DNA of 64,000 bases from Corynebacterium pygosceleis (GCF_016595275.2 NZ_JAENIQ020000007.1:1-64000); one strand, 5' to 3'; shown: positions 34,107 to 43,495, counted from the stretch's first letter. Notes: generated from the sequence alone by a model not told the origin. Numbers and translations are program-made.

Positions 34107-37100
34107 ATGACTATGCAGAAAACAAAATTCAAGCACCAGGGCGCTGATGTCGAGATTTACGGCTACGAAGGTGAGTACATCTTTAAAACCATAAAATCAG
34201 CGAAGAATTTTTACGAGATAGATTTACTCGAGCTTCTGTCGGAGAGCTTTAGCTGCCCTGAAGGTAGTGTGATAGATGTCGGCGCCAACATAGGTAACCA
34301 CACCGTCTATTTCGGTAAAATCTGCTCGAGAAAGGTGGTTGCCTTCGAGCCGGTTCTGCAGAACATTGAGGTTCTGAAGAAAAACGTGCAAGCGAACGAT
34401 ATCGAAGATTTGGTCACCATTCATGCTCGGGGCTGCTGGAGTTCGGGTCGGCAGTTGTTTTTCAAACAAGTCATTGAAAATAACGGTGGCACCTTCACGG
34501 TTGGATCTGAAGGGGAAGAAGCCGGAGTCGTTGCACTTGATGATGCCATTGATGAAAATGAAGAGATTGCACTGATAAAGATAGATGTCGAGGGTTCGGA
34601 GATTGAGGTTCTGCGGGGAGCGGAAAAGCTTATTTCCCGATGCAGGCCGGTATTGTCGATTGAGTTACAGTCTTCCCCTCAGACTGCCGAGGTAGTTCGG
34701 TTTCTGGAGGAACAGGAATACGGAGTTTACGCGATCCGAGGACGTTCCGATAACTATATTTGCCTTCCTCTCGATAGCTTGGATCCTCGTGTATCCATAC
34801 ATGGAAGCAAAGTTGAAGTTGAAGACAGGCGTCAGAATAAACGCGATTTAAGTCGAATAATTGGGTTGCTAACCACGGTGTCGTCTCGGACTGAGGCCTT
34901 GAAAGAAATTGACGGGCACAGTCTCAAAAACGTTATAGAACTCATGCATCAATTTGATAGCTCGATCAAACAGATCGTGGCTATGAGTGGCAGAACAGAC
35001 AGGGCGCTTCAAGGGCTGGACACCTTAGGGCTGGAAGGCAAAAGGACCCAGATACTGCTGGGGGACGTGCGTCTGGATTTGAGGCAAGCACGGGATACCC
35101 TCTCCGATGGTCTCCTCGAGGTCGCGCGGGACATCAAGTCAGGAGTCCAGACTGTCCTCAATCAGCTGGATTCACAGGACATGTACGGCCCCTTCTCTTA
35201 TCTTGAAATGCAGAATCAGGAGTTGCACGAGGGCATCAAGGACCTCGAAGATTCGTTGATCAAGTGTGAAGCGTCTACCGCCAGAAACGCATTTAGTCTG
35301 AGCGAAGTGAGTGCACAACTCGACCGGATATCCGCTGCGGTTCTGGGCCTGGGTAGGGAGAGTCAGTCGATTCATGAGCAGCTGGAACAGCTCATGGAGC
35401 TAGAGCGGGAAAGTCGGAGCAGTCGATCCGGGGGCACCCATCGACCTGTTCCCGGTGACGTTGTGTCGAATTGTGCTGGTCCCGGGTACGGTGCCGTTGC
35501 AGAGGACGGTGAGTTCGCCAAGGTAGGTACCGCTATCGGTTTGGTCAGCGCAAAACTCGACAGATTGGCGAGCCGACTGACCAAGGACCAGGTCACAGGT
35601 AGACCAAAGGGCCTCCATCACTCTCCGGAGGGTAGTTACCCCGAAGTTCTCATCGCCCTCGGTGAAGTTGCGGTACTCCTGAAGGACCAACGGGCTGCGG
35701 TCCAGAGGGTTATCGACGCTGGTCTGCTATCAAAGGATTCCTCCGATCTCCACCTGGATCAGAACATTTCGGAATACACGTCGATTCTCGAGAAGTGCCT
35801 GCGAGAGCTCAAAGATTCACTAGATGAAGCCCTCGCGCCGGTTGGAGTCGGGGGATCGTCATCCTCGGATTCGGCGCTCATCGAAGATGACCTGAAGAAA
35901 GCCCTGAACGCCTACGTCAACCTCTCCAATCGTTACGAGTTGAAAAACCCGGATGATTGGGGGACCCTTCACTCACTCAAGGGGCTCAAGCGGGCTTTCA
36001 AGAGCGACGGTGCAGGGGAATTGGTGGATGAAGCTCTGGGAAGGATATCGGAAAAGGACGGCAACGCCGCTTCACCTCCTGTGTCCGCCAGTGGATCAGC
36101 AGTATCGGGGGAACCCGGATCGACGGTGTACCGGCTTCCTATGGAAGCGCGCGGGCGTAGAAGCGACCGGGTCCGTGTCGGGATCGCGAGCATGCCCGGG
36201 CGAGAAGCCGGACTAGCCACAGTTGTCTCCATCCTCCACCAACAGGCGGATGAGATCTTTGTCTATCTCAATGGGATGGAAGAGATTCCTCCGGCCCTTC
36301 CCAGCTTCCCGAATGTCCGGTACGTTTTCGGGCCGGACCTCGGGGACCGCGGGAAATTCGCCTTCCTCGAGGGATTCAATGGTTACTACCTGACCTGTGA
36401 CGATGACATAGCGTATGCACCGTTCCATGTTGACTCACTGATCGACGGCATCGAGCGGTACAACCGTGAAGCCGTGGTCGGGTGGCACGGGTCGATATTC
36501 AAACCCGGATTCGAGAAGTTCTACGACGCTCAATCCCGGCAGGTCCTGTCCTTCCGCTTCCTTCGCGGCCGAGATACTCCCGTCCATCTTCTGGGAACCG
36601 GCGTGTGCGGGTTCCACACCGACACGCTGCGCATTTCATTGGACGACTTCATATATCCGAACATGGCGGATGCATTCGTGGCTGTTGCGGCAAAGGAGCA
36701 GGGGGTGCCGATGGTCGTTCTGAAGCACGGAAAGGATGACGCAACACCCATTGAAGTGGGGCCCTCAATATCCACGGTCTCGTTGGGCCGGGATGTGGAC
36801 AAGAATGGAGGCCTTGATGTTGCTGCGACCGTCACTGACATCGTGAAGAAGAACCAACCGTGGTCTACTCTTGAAGCGGAACAAAAGTATCACCGTGAGG
36901 TGTTCTCGGTCGGGCTGGTCGGCCGGACCTCCAAGGAGCGCTGGAAGAAAGGTGGAATTCTGAAATCGTCACATTTGACGGTTCAGGCGCTAAAGAGATT
37001 TGGAGTCGAGACCTTCCTTGAAGACATAGAAGTTGGAGATCCCATCGGCTTCAACGGTGCGGAACCTTCGATTGTTCTCGTGTATGTCGGTGACCCTGAG

Positions 37101-37904
37101 CGCCCTGATTTCACCGAGGTCGAGAAAGTCGTCGCGCACCACGCCCGTCTCGGGAGACATGTCGTGATAAATCTCTCCTTGAACGGAAAAGAACGACGTA
37201 ACCAACTTATTGTCACTATGATAAAACGTTGGCGTAACCAGTTCGGCAATATTATTCGTCTTATGGTTTTTACCGAAGCCGCCAAAAATCTCGCGCAACT
37301 CGCGCCCATCCGTGAGGCGATTGTTGTCATTCCGAAAACGATTGAGTTGCCCGATGCGCCAATGGCTAATTTTTATCACTCGGAAGGCATATTCCTCGGG
37401 GACATTGCAAAACTCAATGATGATTCGCTCTGCGGAATACCTGCAAGAGAATGGATTGCATCTATTAGGAAAGTGCTCCCTGGCGTTCCGCTATACACTG
37501 TCAAGCAGTACAAGCCCAAAGTTGATCAAAAGCTCGACGTCGATGAAATCTGGCCCTTCCTGACCAAGGGGCAGTTCGGTGAGCAGATCTCCCGTACCAG
37601 ATTGATGATTTCCCTGGTCAAATACGCTACATTCGAAATGGTTCCACTGGAGGTCAGTGCACTCGGTATCCCGGTGTTGTACCCCGACATGCCTCAGTCG
37701 CTCAGTGAATACCTCGGACTTTCCGGTGTCTCGATATCAACGCCCGAAGATCTCGAGCTAATACTGCCGTCTATTTACCATGACCCTCTCGTCTGGAGAA
37801 GTCTCAGCCAGTCGGGGGTCGAGCGGGCGACCTCTTCGGAATTAAATAGAACCTCCGGGCAGACTTATCTTCAGCTGCTGAGACTTATCAGGGAGAATGC
37901 ATAA
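34107..37904 (+). CDS. Multidomain protein: FkbM methyltransferase, coiled coil, GT-A and GT-B-like domains
   Basis: A very long protein of 1265 residues. Residues 1-230 are an FkbM-type SAM methyltransferase (VIDVGANIGNHTVYFG, IKIDVEGSEIEVLRGAEKLI). About 235-640 is a mainly helical, coiled-coil-like region rich in Leu, Glu, Gln and Ser. A GT-A-like glycosyltransferase begins near 688 (RVRVGIASMPGREAGLATVVS) with acidic residues 765-767 in LTCDDDIAY. From about 925 there is a GT-B-like domain (FSVGLVGRTSKERWKKGG; FEMVPLEVSALGIPVLYPD). The G+C content varies along the gene, the middle being GC-richer than both ends, which hints at a recent fusion. By analogy with WbdD, methyl capping and a coiled-coil ruler could set chain length; that is inference. 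Confidence 0.8.
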   Translation: MTMQKTKFKHQGADVEIYGYEGEYIFKTIKSAKNFYEIDLLELLSESFSCPEGSVIDVGANIGNHTVYFGKICSRKVVAFEPVLQNIEVLKKNVQANDIEDLVTIHARGCWSSGRQLFFKQVIENNGGTFTVGSEGEEAGVVALDDAIDENEEIALIKIDVEGSEIEVLRGAEKLISRCRPVLSIELQSSPQTAEVVRFLEEQEYGVYAIRGRSDNYICLPLDSLDPRVSIHGSKVEVEDRRQNKRDLSRIIGLLTTVSSRTEALKEIDGHSLKNVIELMHQFDSSIKQIVAMSGRTDRALQGLDTLGLEGKRTQILLGDVRLDLRQARDTLSDGLLEVARDIKSGVQTVLNQLDSQDMYGPFSYLEMQNQELHEGIKDLEDSLIKCEASTARNAFSLSEVSAQLDRISAAVLGLGRESQSIHEQLEQLMELERESRSSRSGGTHRPVPGDVVSNCAGPGYGAVAEDGEFAKVGTAIGLVSAKLDRLASRLTKDQVTGRPKGLHHSPEGSYPEVLIALGEVAVLLKDQRAAVQRVIDAGLLSKDSSDLHLDQNISEYTSILEKCLRELKDSLDEALAPVGVGGSSSSDSALIEDDLKKALNAYVNLSNRYELKNPDDWGTLHSLKGLKRAFKSDGAGELVDEALGRISEKDGNAASPPVSASGSAVSGEPGSTVYRLPMEARGRRSDRVRVGIASMPGREAGLATVVSILHQQADEIFVYLNGMEEIPPALPSFPNVRYVFGPDLGDRGKFAFLEGFNGYYLTCDDDIAYAPFHVDSLIDGIERYNREAVVGWHGSIFKPGFEKFYDAQSRQVLSFRFLRGRDTPVHLLGTGVCGFHTDTLRISLDDFIYPNMADAFVAVAAKEQGVPMVVLKHGKDDATPIEVGPSISTVSLGRDVDKNGGLDVAATVTDIVKKNQPWSTLEAEQKYHREVFSVGLVGRTSKERWKKGGILKSSHLTVQALKRFGVETFLEDIEVGDPIGFNGAEPSIVLVYVGDPERPDFTEVEKVVAHHARLGRHVVINLSLNGKERRNQLIVTMIKRWRNQFGNIIRLMVFTEAAKNLAQLAPIREAIVVIPKTIELPDAPMANFYHSEGIFLGDIAKLNDDSLCGIPAREWIASIRKVLPGVPLYTVKQYKPKVDQKLDVDEIWPFLTKGQFGEQISRTRLMISLVKYATFEMVPLEVSALGIPVLYPDMPQSLSEYLGLSGVSISTPEDLELILPSIYHDPLVWRSLSQSGVERATSSELNRTSGQTYLQLLRLIRENA

Positions 37905-38273
37905 ATGAAAAAATTTCGTAGCGTACCGGTGGTTATCGCTGGAGCGGCCTTCGTATTTTCTGTGATTGTTTTTGCTGCGGCGAAGTTTGGAGGGGTTGAA
38001 TTGGGGCTTTCGGTATCCCTGTTCAGCTTCGGCATTTTATTGTCAATTACATACTGGAGGATCCGCCTGGTGTCCGCAAAGCAGCTAAATCTCGTTCGTT
38101 CGTTGAATCAGGAATTCACGCATACGGCCAGCAAAATAAATAAACTCTGTCTTCTTGTGGAGCAGAATGCGTCGAATCAAACGGCTATTACTGAAATGCG
38201 TACTATCAGTAGGTCGGTCAATAAACAACGGGATCTTCTCGTCCAGGTGCAGGCCCAACTGGACACGCTCTGA
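37905..38273 (+). CDS. Small membrane protein with C-terminal coiled coil
   Basis: An unrecognised protein of 122 residues. Two hydrophobic helices (about 8-27 and 32-50, VVIAGAAFVFSVIVFAAAKF and LGLSVSLFSFGILLSITYW) are followed by a helical, heptad-like tail (LVRSLNQEFTHTASKINKLCLLVEQ...VQVQAQLDTL). The ATG directly follows the stop of the 1265-residue gene (TAAATG), so the two are translated together. A membrane anchor or partner for the coiled coil of the large protein is a reasonable guess from context only. Confidence 0.75.
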   Translation: MKKFRSVPVVIAGAAFVFSVIVFAAAKFGGVELGLSVSLFSFGILLSITYWRIRLVSAKQLNLVRSLNQEFTHTASKINKLCLLVEQNASNQTAITEMRTISRSVNKQRDLLVQVQAQLDTL

Positions 38274-38312
38274 TCCCGGACCGATAGTTCAGCAATCAGG
38301 GAAGGCTAACCT

Positions 38313-38318
38313 TATAAT
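38313..38318 (+). promoter_or_regulatory. Possible internal promoter upstream of wecB
   Basis: A perfect TATAAT hexamer lies in the 260-base gap between the small membrane gene and wecB; no convincing -35 is present. The gap contains no gene I can support: a longer open frame from 38336 gives a non-conserved extension before the epimerase start. Confidence 0.35.
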
Positions 38319-38533
38319 CCGTTCCTCTGGCGCAAGTGGTGCAGCAAACCCAATACTTTTCGCCGGCTTCTACTTTGCGTCTACTGCGCTACTTTACCAT
38401 TAACTTTGACTTTGGTAGCGTTGGAAACACTCCAGACGGCAGTTCTGGATTTTCCTCGCATCGAAAATCATCTCCGCCGTTATCTAATACCGCATGGGAG
38501 ATCCTTGAATTTTTCCCTCGATTAGGACGGGAC

Positions 38534-39742
38534 ATGGTCTACAAAGTAGCTTTCATTTTCGGGACAAGACCTGAGTTGATTAAGATAGCGCCTGTTGCTG
38601 TTCAACTGGATCAGGTCGAGGATTTTTGCCCGACTCTGATTTCTACCGGGCAACACACCGATCTGGTTCAGGGGTTGTACGAAATTTTTGATCTGCCTGA
38701 AGTCGTGCATCTGGATCAGTCTTCGTCCATCAAGTCGCTGCCCATCTCTTTTGGGAGTATATACAATTCGGTGGCTAATTACCTGGATGGTCATTCATAT
38801 GATCTGGTAATCGTGCAGGGAGATACTAGTACTGCGTTGGCGGGAGCTCAGGCAGCATTTTTTCATCGTATTCCCCTCGTTCACCTGGAAGCTGGACTTC
38901 GGTCTCGAAAACTGAACGATCCTTTTCCCGAAGAGGCTAACAGGCGTCTAATCAGTAAAGTTGCGTCTCTACATTTAGCGCCCAGCCTGAGAGCGAAACA
39001 GAATCTTCTCGTGGAAAATGTGGACGATGAAGAGATCTCAATTACCGGAAATACAGGGATTGACGCTCTCCATCAAATCTTGAAGAGCGATTCTGTCTCG
39101 AATTCTCGCGTCGATACTTTCTTGTTTGAGGAAGGTGTCGACCATTACCTTTTGGTTACCGTGCACCGCAGAGAGAACTGGTCGCGAGTTTCAGAGATCT
39201 GTTCGGCGCTGAGACAAATTACTGAACAGTTTTCCTCTTGGGGTATCGTCGTTTCGATGCATGCGAATCCCGTTCTGAAGGAACAGCTGAGGGAGAGCCT
39301 GGCTGGGAAGGAGAGGATTCTACTGCTGGATCCTGTTCCGTATCCGGACTTCATAAAGCTGATGTCGGCAGCGCGGATTGTACTTTCCGACTCCGGCGGA
39401 GTACAGGAAGAAGCGCCGGCACTGGGGGTGCCCCTGATCTGTATGCGTGAAAACACCGAGCGTGAGGAAGTCGTTGAATCGGGAAACGTGAGATTGGTCG
39501 GTAGCTCGGCGGAATCTATTGTTCAGGAGTTCTCGTCAATTGTAGGGGATCCCGATCTGTACGCCCGTATGGCTACCAAGTTCTCCCCCTACGGGTCCGG
39601 TGAGGCCACAGCTGCGGTCATTGACTCGTTGCGTACGTTCCTTTCGGGGCGGAACGCTCACTTGGTCCACGATCGTGATGAGAGCGAGGGAGCCACCGGT
39701 GGGTTAGTTGGCGGTGTGTCCCGGGGGTCGGAACATGAGTAG
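38534..39742 (+). CDS. wecB: UDP-N-acetylglucosamine 2-epimerase (non-hydrolysing)
   Basis: A 402-residue enzyme interconverting UDP-GlcNAc and UDP-ManNAc. The N-terminus MVYKVAFIFGTRPELIKIAPV is diagnostic; further motifs are VQGDTSTALAGAQAAF, HLEAGLRS, VTVHRRENW and LSDSGGVQEEAPALGVPLICMRE. AGGACGG precedes the ATG at 38534. The 3' end overlaps the WecC-type gene by 8 bases, so product and next enzyme are made together: UDP-GlcNAc to UDP-ManNAc to UDP-ManNAcA. The protein extends about 30 residues past the usual end with a Gly/Glu-rich tail. Confidence 0.93.
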   Translation: MVYKVAFIFGTRPELIKIAPVAVQLDQVEDFCPTLISTGQHTDLVQGLYEIFDLPEVVHLDQSSSIKSLPISFGSIYNSVANYLDGHSYDLVIVQGDTSTALAGAQAAFFHRIPLVHLEAGLRSRKLNDPFPEEANRRLISKVASLHLAPSLRAKQNLLVENVDDEEISITGNTGIDALHQILKSDSVSNSRVDTFLFEEGVDHYLLVTVHRRENWSRVSEICSALRQITEQFSSWGIVVSMHANPVLKEQLRESLAGKERILLLDPVPYPDFIKLMSAARIVLSDSGGVQEEAPALGVPLICMRENTEREEVVESGNVRLVGSSAESIVQEFSSIVGDPDLYARMATKFSPYGSGEATAAVIDSLRTFLSGRNAHLVHDRDESEGATGGLVGGVSRGSEHE

Positions 39743-40982
39743 ATACGAAGTGACAGTGGTGGGGCTCGGATACATCGGTCTCTCCACAGCACTGGTCTTC
39801 GCGCACTCCGGTTATGTTGTAGCCGGTTACGATATCGATGAAACCAAACTGGACGGGATTCGGAAAGGCAGGCTCCCGTTTGAGGAACCCGGATTAGATG
39901 AGCTTCTGGAAGAGAACCTGCGGACCGGAAGGCTGGTTCCTGTTTCCGCTCTTCCGGAGTCCGAGTTCTATATTGTAGCTGTCCCCACCCCAGTGACCGA
40001 AGGTAACGAAGCCGACCTCACACAGGTATACGAGTCAGTCTCGAACATTGCGGACGTTGCTCCAAGTAACTCGATCATCATTGTTGAATCGACGATACCC
40101 CCGGGAACCATCCGTAAGCTGATGTCTTTCCTCGAAAGCGCTTACAGTGGCAGGGCGGGGAAACCATCGTCCGCTCCCGCCCTCGCGCACATTCCAGAAC
40201 GAGTCCTCCCCGGGCGTATGCTCGAGGAGATGACCGAGAATAACCGGGTAATTGGTGCGGACTCCAAAGAGGTTGCCGATAGATGTCGAAGTCTCTATCG
40301 AAAGACGACCCGGGGTCGAATCGAACTCTGCGATTCGATTACCGCGGAGTCGTGTAAGTTAGTTGAAAACTCGTATCGGGATGTCAATATCGCGTTTGCG
40401 AACGAGATCTCGATGCTCATGTCGGAAATGGAGGTTGACTTTACTCGAGTTATCGAACTGGCGAACATGCATCCCCGTGTAAATATTCTGCACCCCGGCC
40501 CCGGGGTTGGGGGACATTGCATCGCCGTCGATCCCTGGTTTCTCATCAATCTTCTGCCTTCGAGGGCAAAGCTACTCAGGACGGCTAGAGAAGTCAACGA
40601 TTACAAAAGCGAATGGTGTGTAGCGAGGATACGCCAGATTGTTCAGGAAAATGGTTACCAATATCTTGCGATAATGGGTATCACATTCAAGCCTGACGTC
40701 GATGATCTGAGAGGTTCACCTTCAACCGGAATTGCCGCCCTACTTTCTCAAATGAGCGAAATCGAAGAACTGTACGTTATTGATCCACATGTAAATAAAC
40801 TACCGGATGAGTTGGCCCGGTTGGACAATGTACACTTGGTCAAGTGTCTACCAGGGTTAGCTAATCTCCTGGTAGTAGGTACCGTTCCCCATCGCGAATT
40901 CGCGCCACTTTTAGCCTCCGGAATCTTTGATTCCGAACATTTTTATGATACCGGTAGTTTCGTGCAGGTGCTGAAGGGATAG
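39735..40982 (+). CDS. wecC: UDP-N-acetyl-D-mannosamine dehydrogenase
   Basis: A 415-residue NAD-dependent dehydrogenase producing UDP-ManNAcA from the product of WecB. The Rossmann motif is VVGLGYIGLSTALVFA, the UDP-binding region is HIPERVLPGRML, and the catalytic Cys is in HPRVNILHPGPGVGGHCIAVDPWFL, a block specific to the WecC class. Its start overlaps the wecB stop by 8 bases. Together with the WbpA-like enzyme it shows that the polymer contains acidic amino sugars, as in teichuronic-acid-type polysaccharides. Confidence 0.93.
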   Translation: MSRYEVTVVGLGYIGLSTALVFAHSGYVVAGYDIDETKLDGIRKGRLPFEEPGLDELLEENLRTGRLVPVSALPESEFYIVAVPTPVTEGNEADLTQVYESVSNIADVAPSNSIIIVESTIPPGTIRKLMSFLESAYSGRAGKPSSAPALAHIPERVLPGRMLEEMTENNRVIGADSKEVADRCRSLYRKTTRGRIELCDSITAESCKLVENSYRDVNIAFANEISMLMSEMEVDFTRVIELANMHPRVNILHPGPGVGGHCIAVDPWFLINLLPSRAKLLRTAREVNDYKSEWCVARIRQIVQENGYQYLAIMGITFKPDVDDLRGSPSTGIAALLSQMSEIEELYVIDPHVNKLPDELARLDNVHLVKCLPGLANLLVVGTVPHREFAPLLASGIFDSEHFYDTGSFVQVLKG

Positions 40983-40991
40983 CCCCTCGTC

Positions 40992-41008
40992 ATTCCCTTC
41001 AAGGGAAT
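40992..41008 (+). repeat. 17-bp perfect palindrome after wecC
   Basis: ATTCCCTT (40992-40999), one base, then AAGGGAAT (41001-41008). It lies in the 178-base gap before the hydrolase gene. A loop of one base argues for a protein-binding site rather than a terminator. Confidence 0.45.
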
Positions 41009-41160
41009 CAGCGCTTCGATGAGGTGGGCCTGGACAGAAACCTCGGGTTACAGTTTCCTCGAGGATCCACAGGCCAACGATGGCTCGCCGGGTTTCTCTA
41101 GAGGGTGTCCTCCGAGTATTGCTGGCTCATATCCGCAGATTCCGGTGGTATACTTGCCGC

Positions 41161-42411
41161 ATGAAATTCAGTAACGCAGACTTTCGGGGATTCCGGAACG
41201 CCAATGTTAAAGGGGAAACGATCTCCCAGTGCCTGGAATCGCAGGCTCTCTACGACCATGGGGCCACTGACGATCAGGGGATAGTGTCGTTAGGGGTGTA
41301 CGGAGACTCTTACGGGGATCAAGACATCGTCGATATCGCCAACTCGCTCCCCGAGGGGCAGACGCTTTGGGCTTTTTCGCCATTTGCGAGAAAAATCCGC
41401 AAAGGTAAAAATTTTACGGTAACCCACGTTCCGGCCAGGAGTAAAAGGGAGTTCACTCTCAAGATAAGTTCGCACCTTGACAGATTTATGAAAGGTCTTC
41501 CGGAGGGAAATGTAGCGTCCCCTGTCAGGCTTCCATTCCCGAAGAACAAGTATACTTGGACCGATCAGGAAGTCTTCCTTCCACCGTTGGATGAGCGTTA
41601 TACCGGGGTGAACTTCATCGGTGGGGTCCCCTTTGAGTTTTTCGCGGACTTGCGTGCGCAGTCGCCGTTTCTCGTCGTTTTCTGCCAGGATGCCATCAAC
41701 AGAGAGAAGTTACCGCTACCTTACTTCTTCCGGTGGAAGTGGTCGCACCGTATTCCCGCGTCGGTTATGGTGTTGAATGACCCCACCTTATATGTGGATG
41801 ATGAACTTGAGGGGGGATGGTGGATCGGCACGGAATCGCGGGACTACGTCCAAGATTCGGTTGATATGGTTATGACGACAATGGTTCGACTCGGTCTCGG
41901 GCCCGATGACGTGGTTTTCGTGGGAATGTCAGCTGGTGGTTTCTCCGCGATGCAGATGGCGGCGGAGCTACCGGGTTCCCGGGCTATTGTCGATATCCCC
42001 CGGCTTACGCTTCTTGCGGACGGCGAAATCGGTAAGTTTGTCAAACTCGCGGTTAAAGCCTGCTTCGGTGTTGACGATCCCACAGAGGTAGACAGCAGCC
42101 TTAGGTACAGAATTGACGTGCTTTCACGCTTTGTCCGGACCGGTAACTTTCCAGAATTTCTCGTTCTTCAGAATACATTAGATGAGAAACACTATAAGCC
42201 TCAGTGCTGCGCTTTCCGGTCAGAACTGAGTAAGTATCAGGAGTATGACCCTAAAAAGCACCGTTTTATCGAATATTCTCAATGGAATTTTATTAAAGGC
42301 GGACATTTTCCGCTAAAGGAAAATGCTTTCCTTCGGATACTCTTCTCTTTCCTTCATCGGTTGGATGACTTGCCGGCGAAGCTGGAGCCGGAGATGATCG
42401 CTAAAGATTGA
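41161..42411 (+). CDS. Alpha/beta-hydrolase-fold protein of the polysaccharide locus
   Basis: A protein of 416 residues with an N-terminal part of unknown fold and a C-terminal alpha/beta hydrolase. The nucleophile elbow is VVFVGMSAGGFSAMQMA with Ser257, and a His lies in FIKGGHFPLKE near the end. Similar arrangements occur in acyl esterases/transferases of glycan pathways (for example Asp2 of accessory Sec loci), so O-acetylation or deacylation of the polymer is plausible but unproven. The ATG at 41161 follows TATACT (41149-41154) by 6 bases with no Shine-Dalgarno, so the gene probably has its own promoter and a leaderless transcript. Confidence 0.7.
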   Translation: MKFSNADFRGFRNANVKGETISQCLESQALYDHGATDDQGIVSLGVYGDSYGDQDIVDIANSLPEGQTLWAFSPFARKIRKGKNFTVTHVPARSKREFTLKISSHLDRFMKGLPEGNVASPVRLPFPKNKYTWTDQEVFLPPLDERYTGVNFIGGVPFEFFADLRAQSPFLVVFCQDAINREKLPLPYFFRWKWSHRIPASVMVLNDPTLYVDDELEGGWWIGTESRDYVQDSVDMVMTTMVRLGLGPDDVVFVGMSAGGFSAMQMAAELPGSRAIVDIPRLTLLADGEIGKFVKLAVKACFGVDDPTEVDSSLRYRIDVLSRFVRTGNFPEFLVLQNTLDEKHYKPQCCAFRSELSKYQEYDPKKHRFIEYSQWNFIKGGHFPLKENAFLRILFSFLHRLDDLPAKLEPEMIAKD

Positions 42412-42480
42412 TTGTTTTGTCAAATTCTCTGGTGGGGACCATACCCTGAAAATATCTGCCCCTGTGTTTTGAGGTTCGGG

Positions 42481-42509
42481 TTGTTTAGGTTGGTGTCGCG
42501 AATTATGAT
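42481..42509 (+). promoter_or_regulatory. Promoter of the ABC export genes
   Basis: TTGTTT (42481-42486), a 17-base spacer and TATGAT (42504-42509). The GTG at 42518 lies 8 bases further on, which suits leaderless translation of the permease. Confidence 0.5.
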
Positions 42510-42517
42510 ACTTTGAA

Positions 42518-43495
42518 GTGTTTTGGTTAGACTGCGGGGCTTATTTAAGCCAATCGCTAGTAAAGTTAGGTTGGAAAGTGAAGCACAGTATAAATTCTGG
42601 TAAGAGAATTGCCGTTCAGGATCTGCTTGAAAGAAAGTACACTTCAGATCGTGTTTCCACTTCGTCTCGTCCCCTGAATCCCGTCGTCGCCCGACCTAGC
42701 CCTTTTGAGTATGCTTACCAGTTGTGGCGGAGACGCTATTTTATCCTCGCCGAGGGCCGGGCAAAGGCTTTTTACTCGGCGAAGAATATGGTGCTGGGGA
42801 ACTTTTGGCTGGTAGTGAATCCGTTGCTCAATGTCGCTGTGTACGGAGTCATATTCGGACTGCTATTGAAAACCTCTCGTGGAATTGAGAATTTCATTCC
42901 GTTCCTCATCGTGGGCGTCACATATTTTTCCTTCCTGCAAAGATCGATTATCGGTTCTATTGGACTGATGCGTCAGCAACGTAACCTTATCAGGGCATTT
43001 GCTTTTCCGAGGGCTGCCATACCCCTGGCTTTCGTGGTCCGACGTTTTCTCGATTCACTTCCCCCGGTTATTGTAACGTCGATTCTGATACTTCTAATCA
43101 CAAAAGGTGAAATTCTTTCCCTTACGTGGATTCTTTTTCTACCTTTGTTCCTGCTGCTTTATATTTTCATAACCGGAGTCGTCTTTCTTTCATCTTGGAT
43201 AACCCATATAGTCCCTGATCTAAAGCCTATAATTGAGGTCGGGGTACGGTTCTGGTTTTACGGATCTGGAGTATTTTTTTCTGTTGACCGCTTTGTCACG
43301 GATCCCGATATTTTGAAGATCTTTCAACTTAATCCTGGGTATATGTTCCTTGAGGCATTTCGTGATGTGTTGGTATACCGAGAAATTCCGCAGACAAGTT
43401 ACTGGTTGATATTGAGTGCTTGGTCGTTTTTTATGGTTCTCGTAGGGTTCTTTTGTTTTTGGTCAAGGGAAGTTGAGTACAGTCGTGGCGTCTGA
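42518..43495 (+). CDS. ABC-2 type polysaccharide export permease (Wzm/TagG-like)
   Basis: A 325-residue membrane protein of the ABC2_membrane family with about six helices after a roughly 85-residue cytoplasmic N-terminus; characteristic segments are YSAKNMVLGNFWLVVNPLLNVAVYGVIFG and LNPGYMFLEAFRDVLVY. With the ATPase it should export the completed lipid-linked polymer across the membrane. The start 42518 (GTG) is supported by the promoter just upstream; a GTG at 42578 with a weak AGGTTGGA would shorten it by 20 residues. It overlaps the ATPase gene. Confidence 0.88.
   Translation: MFWLDCGAYLSQSLVKLGWKVKHSINSGKRIAVQDLLERKYTSDRVSTSSRPLNPVVARPSPFEYAYQLWRRRYFILAEGRAKAFYSAKNMVLGNFWLVVNPLLNVAVYGVIFGLLLKTSRGIENFIPFLIVGVTYFSFLQRSIIGSIGLMRQQRNLIRAFAFPRAAIPLAFVVRRFLDSLPPVIVTSILILLITKGEILSLTWILFLPLFLLLYIFITGVVFLSSWITHIVPDLKPIIEVGVRFWFYGSGVFFSVDRFVTDPDILKIFQLNPGYMFLEAFRDVLVYREIPQTSYWLILSAWSFFMVLVGFFCFWSREVEYSRGV

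Noticed and set aside
38336-38533. N-terminal extension of the UDP-GlcNAc 2-epimerase
   Set aside because: Family members begin at the MVYKVAFIFGTRPE segment (38534); the extension is not family-like and lacks a ribosome binding site.
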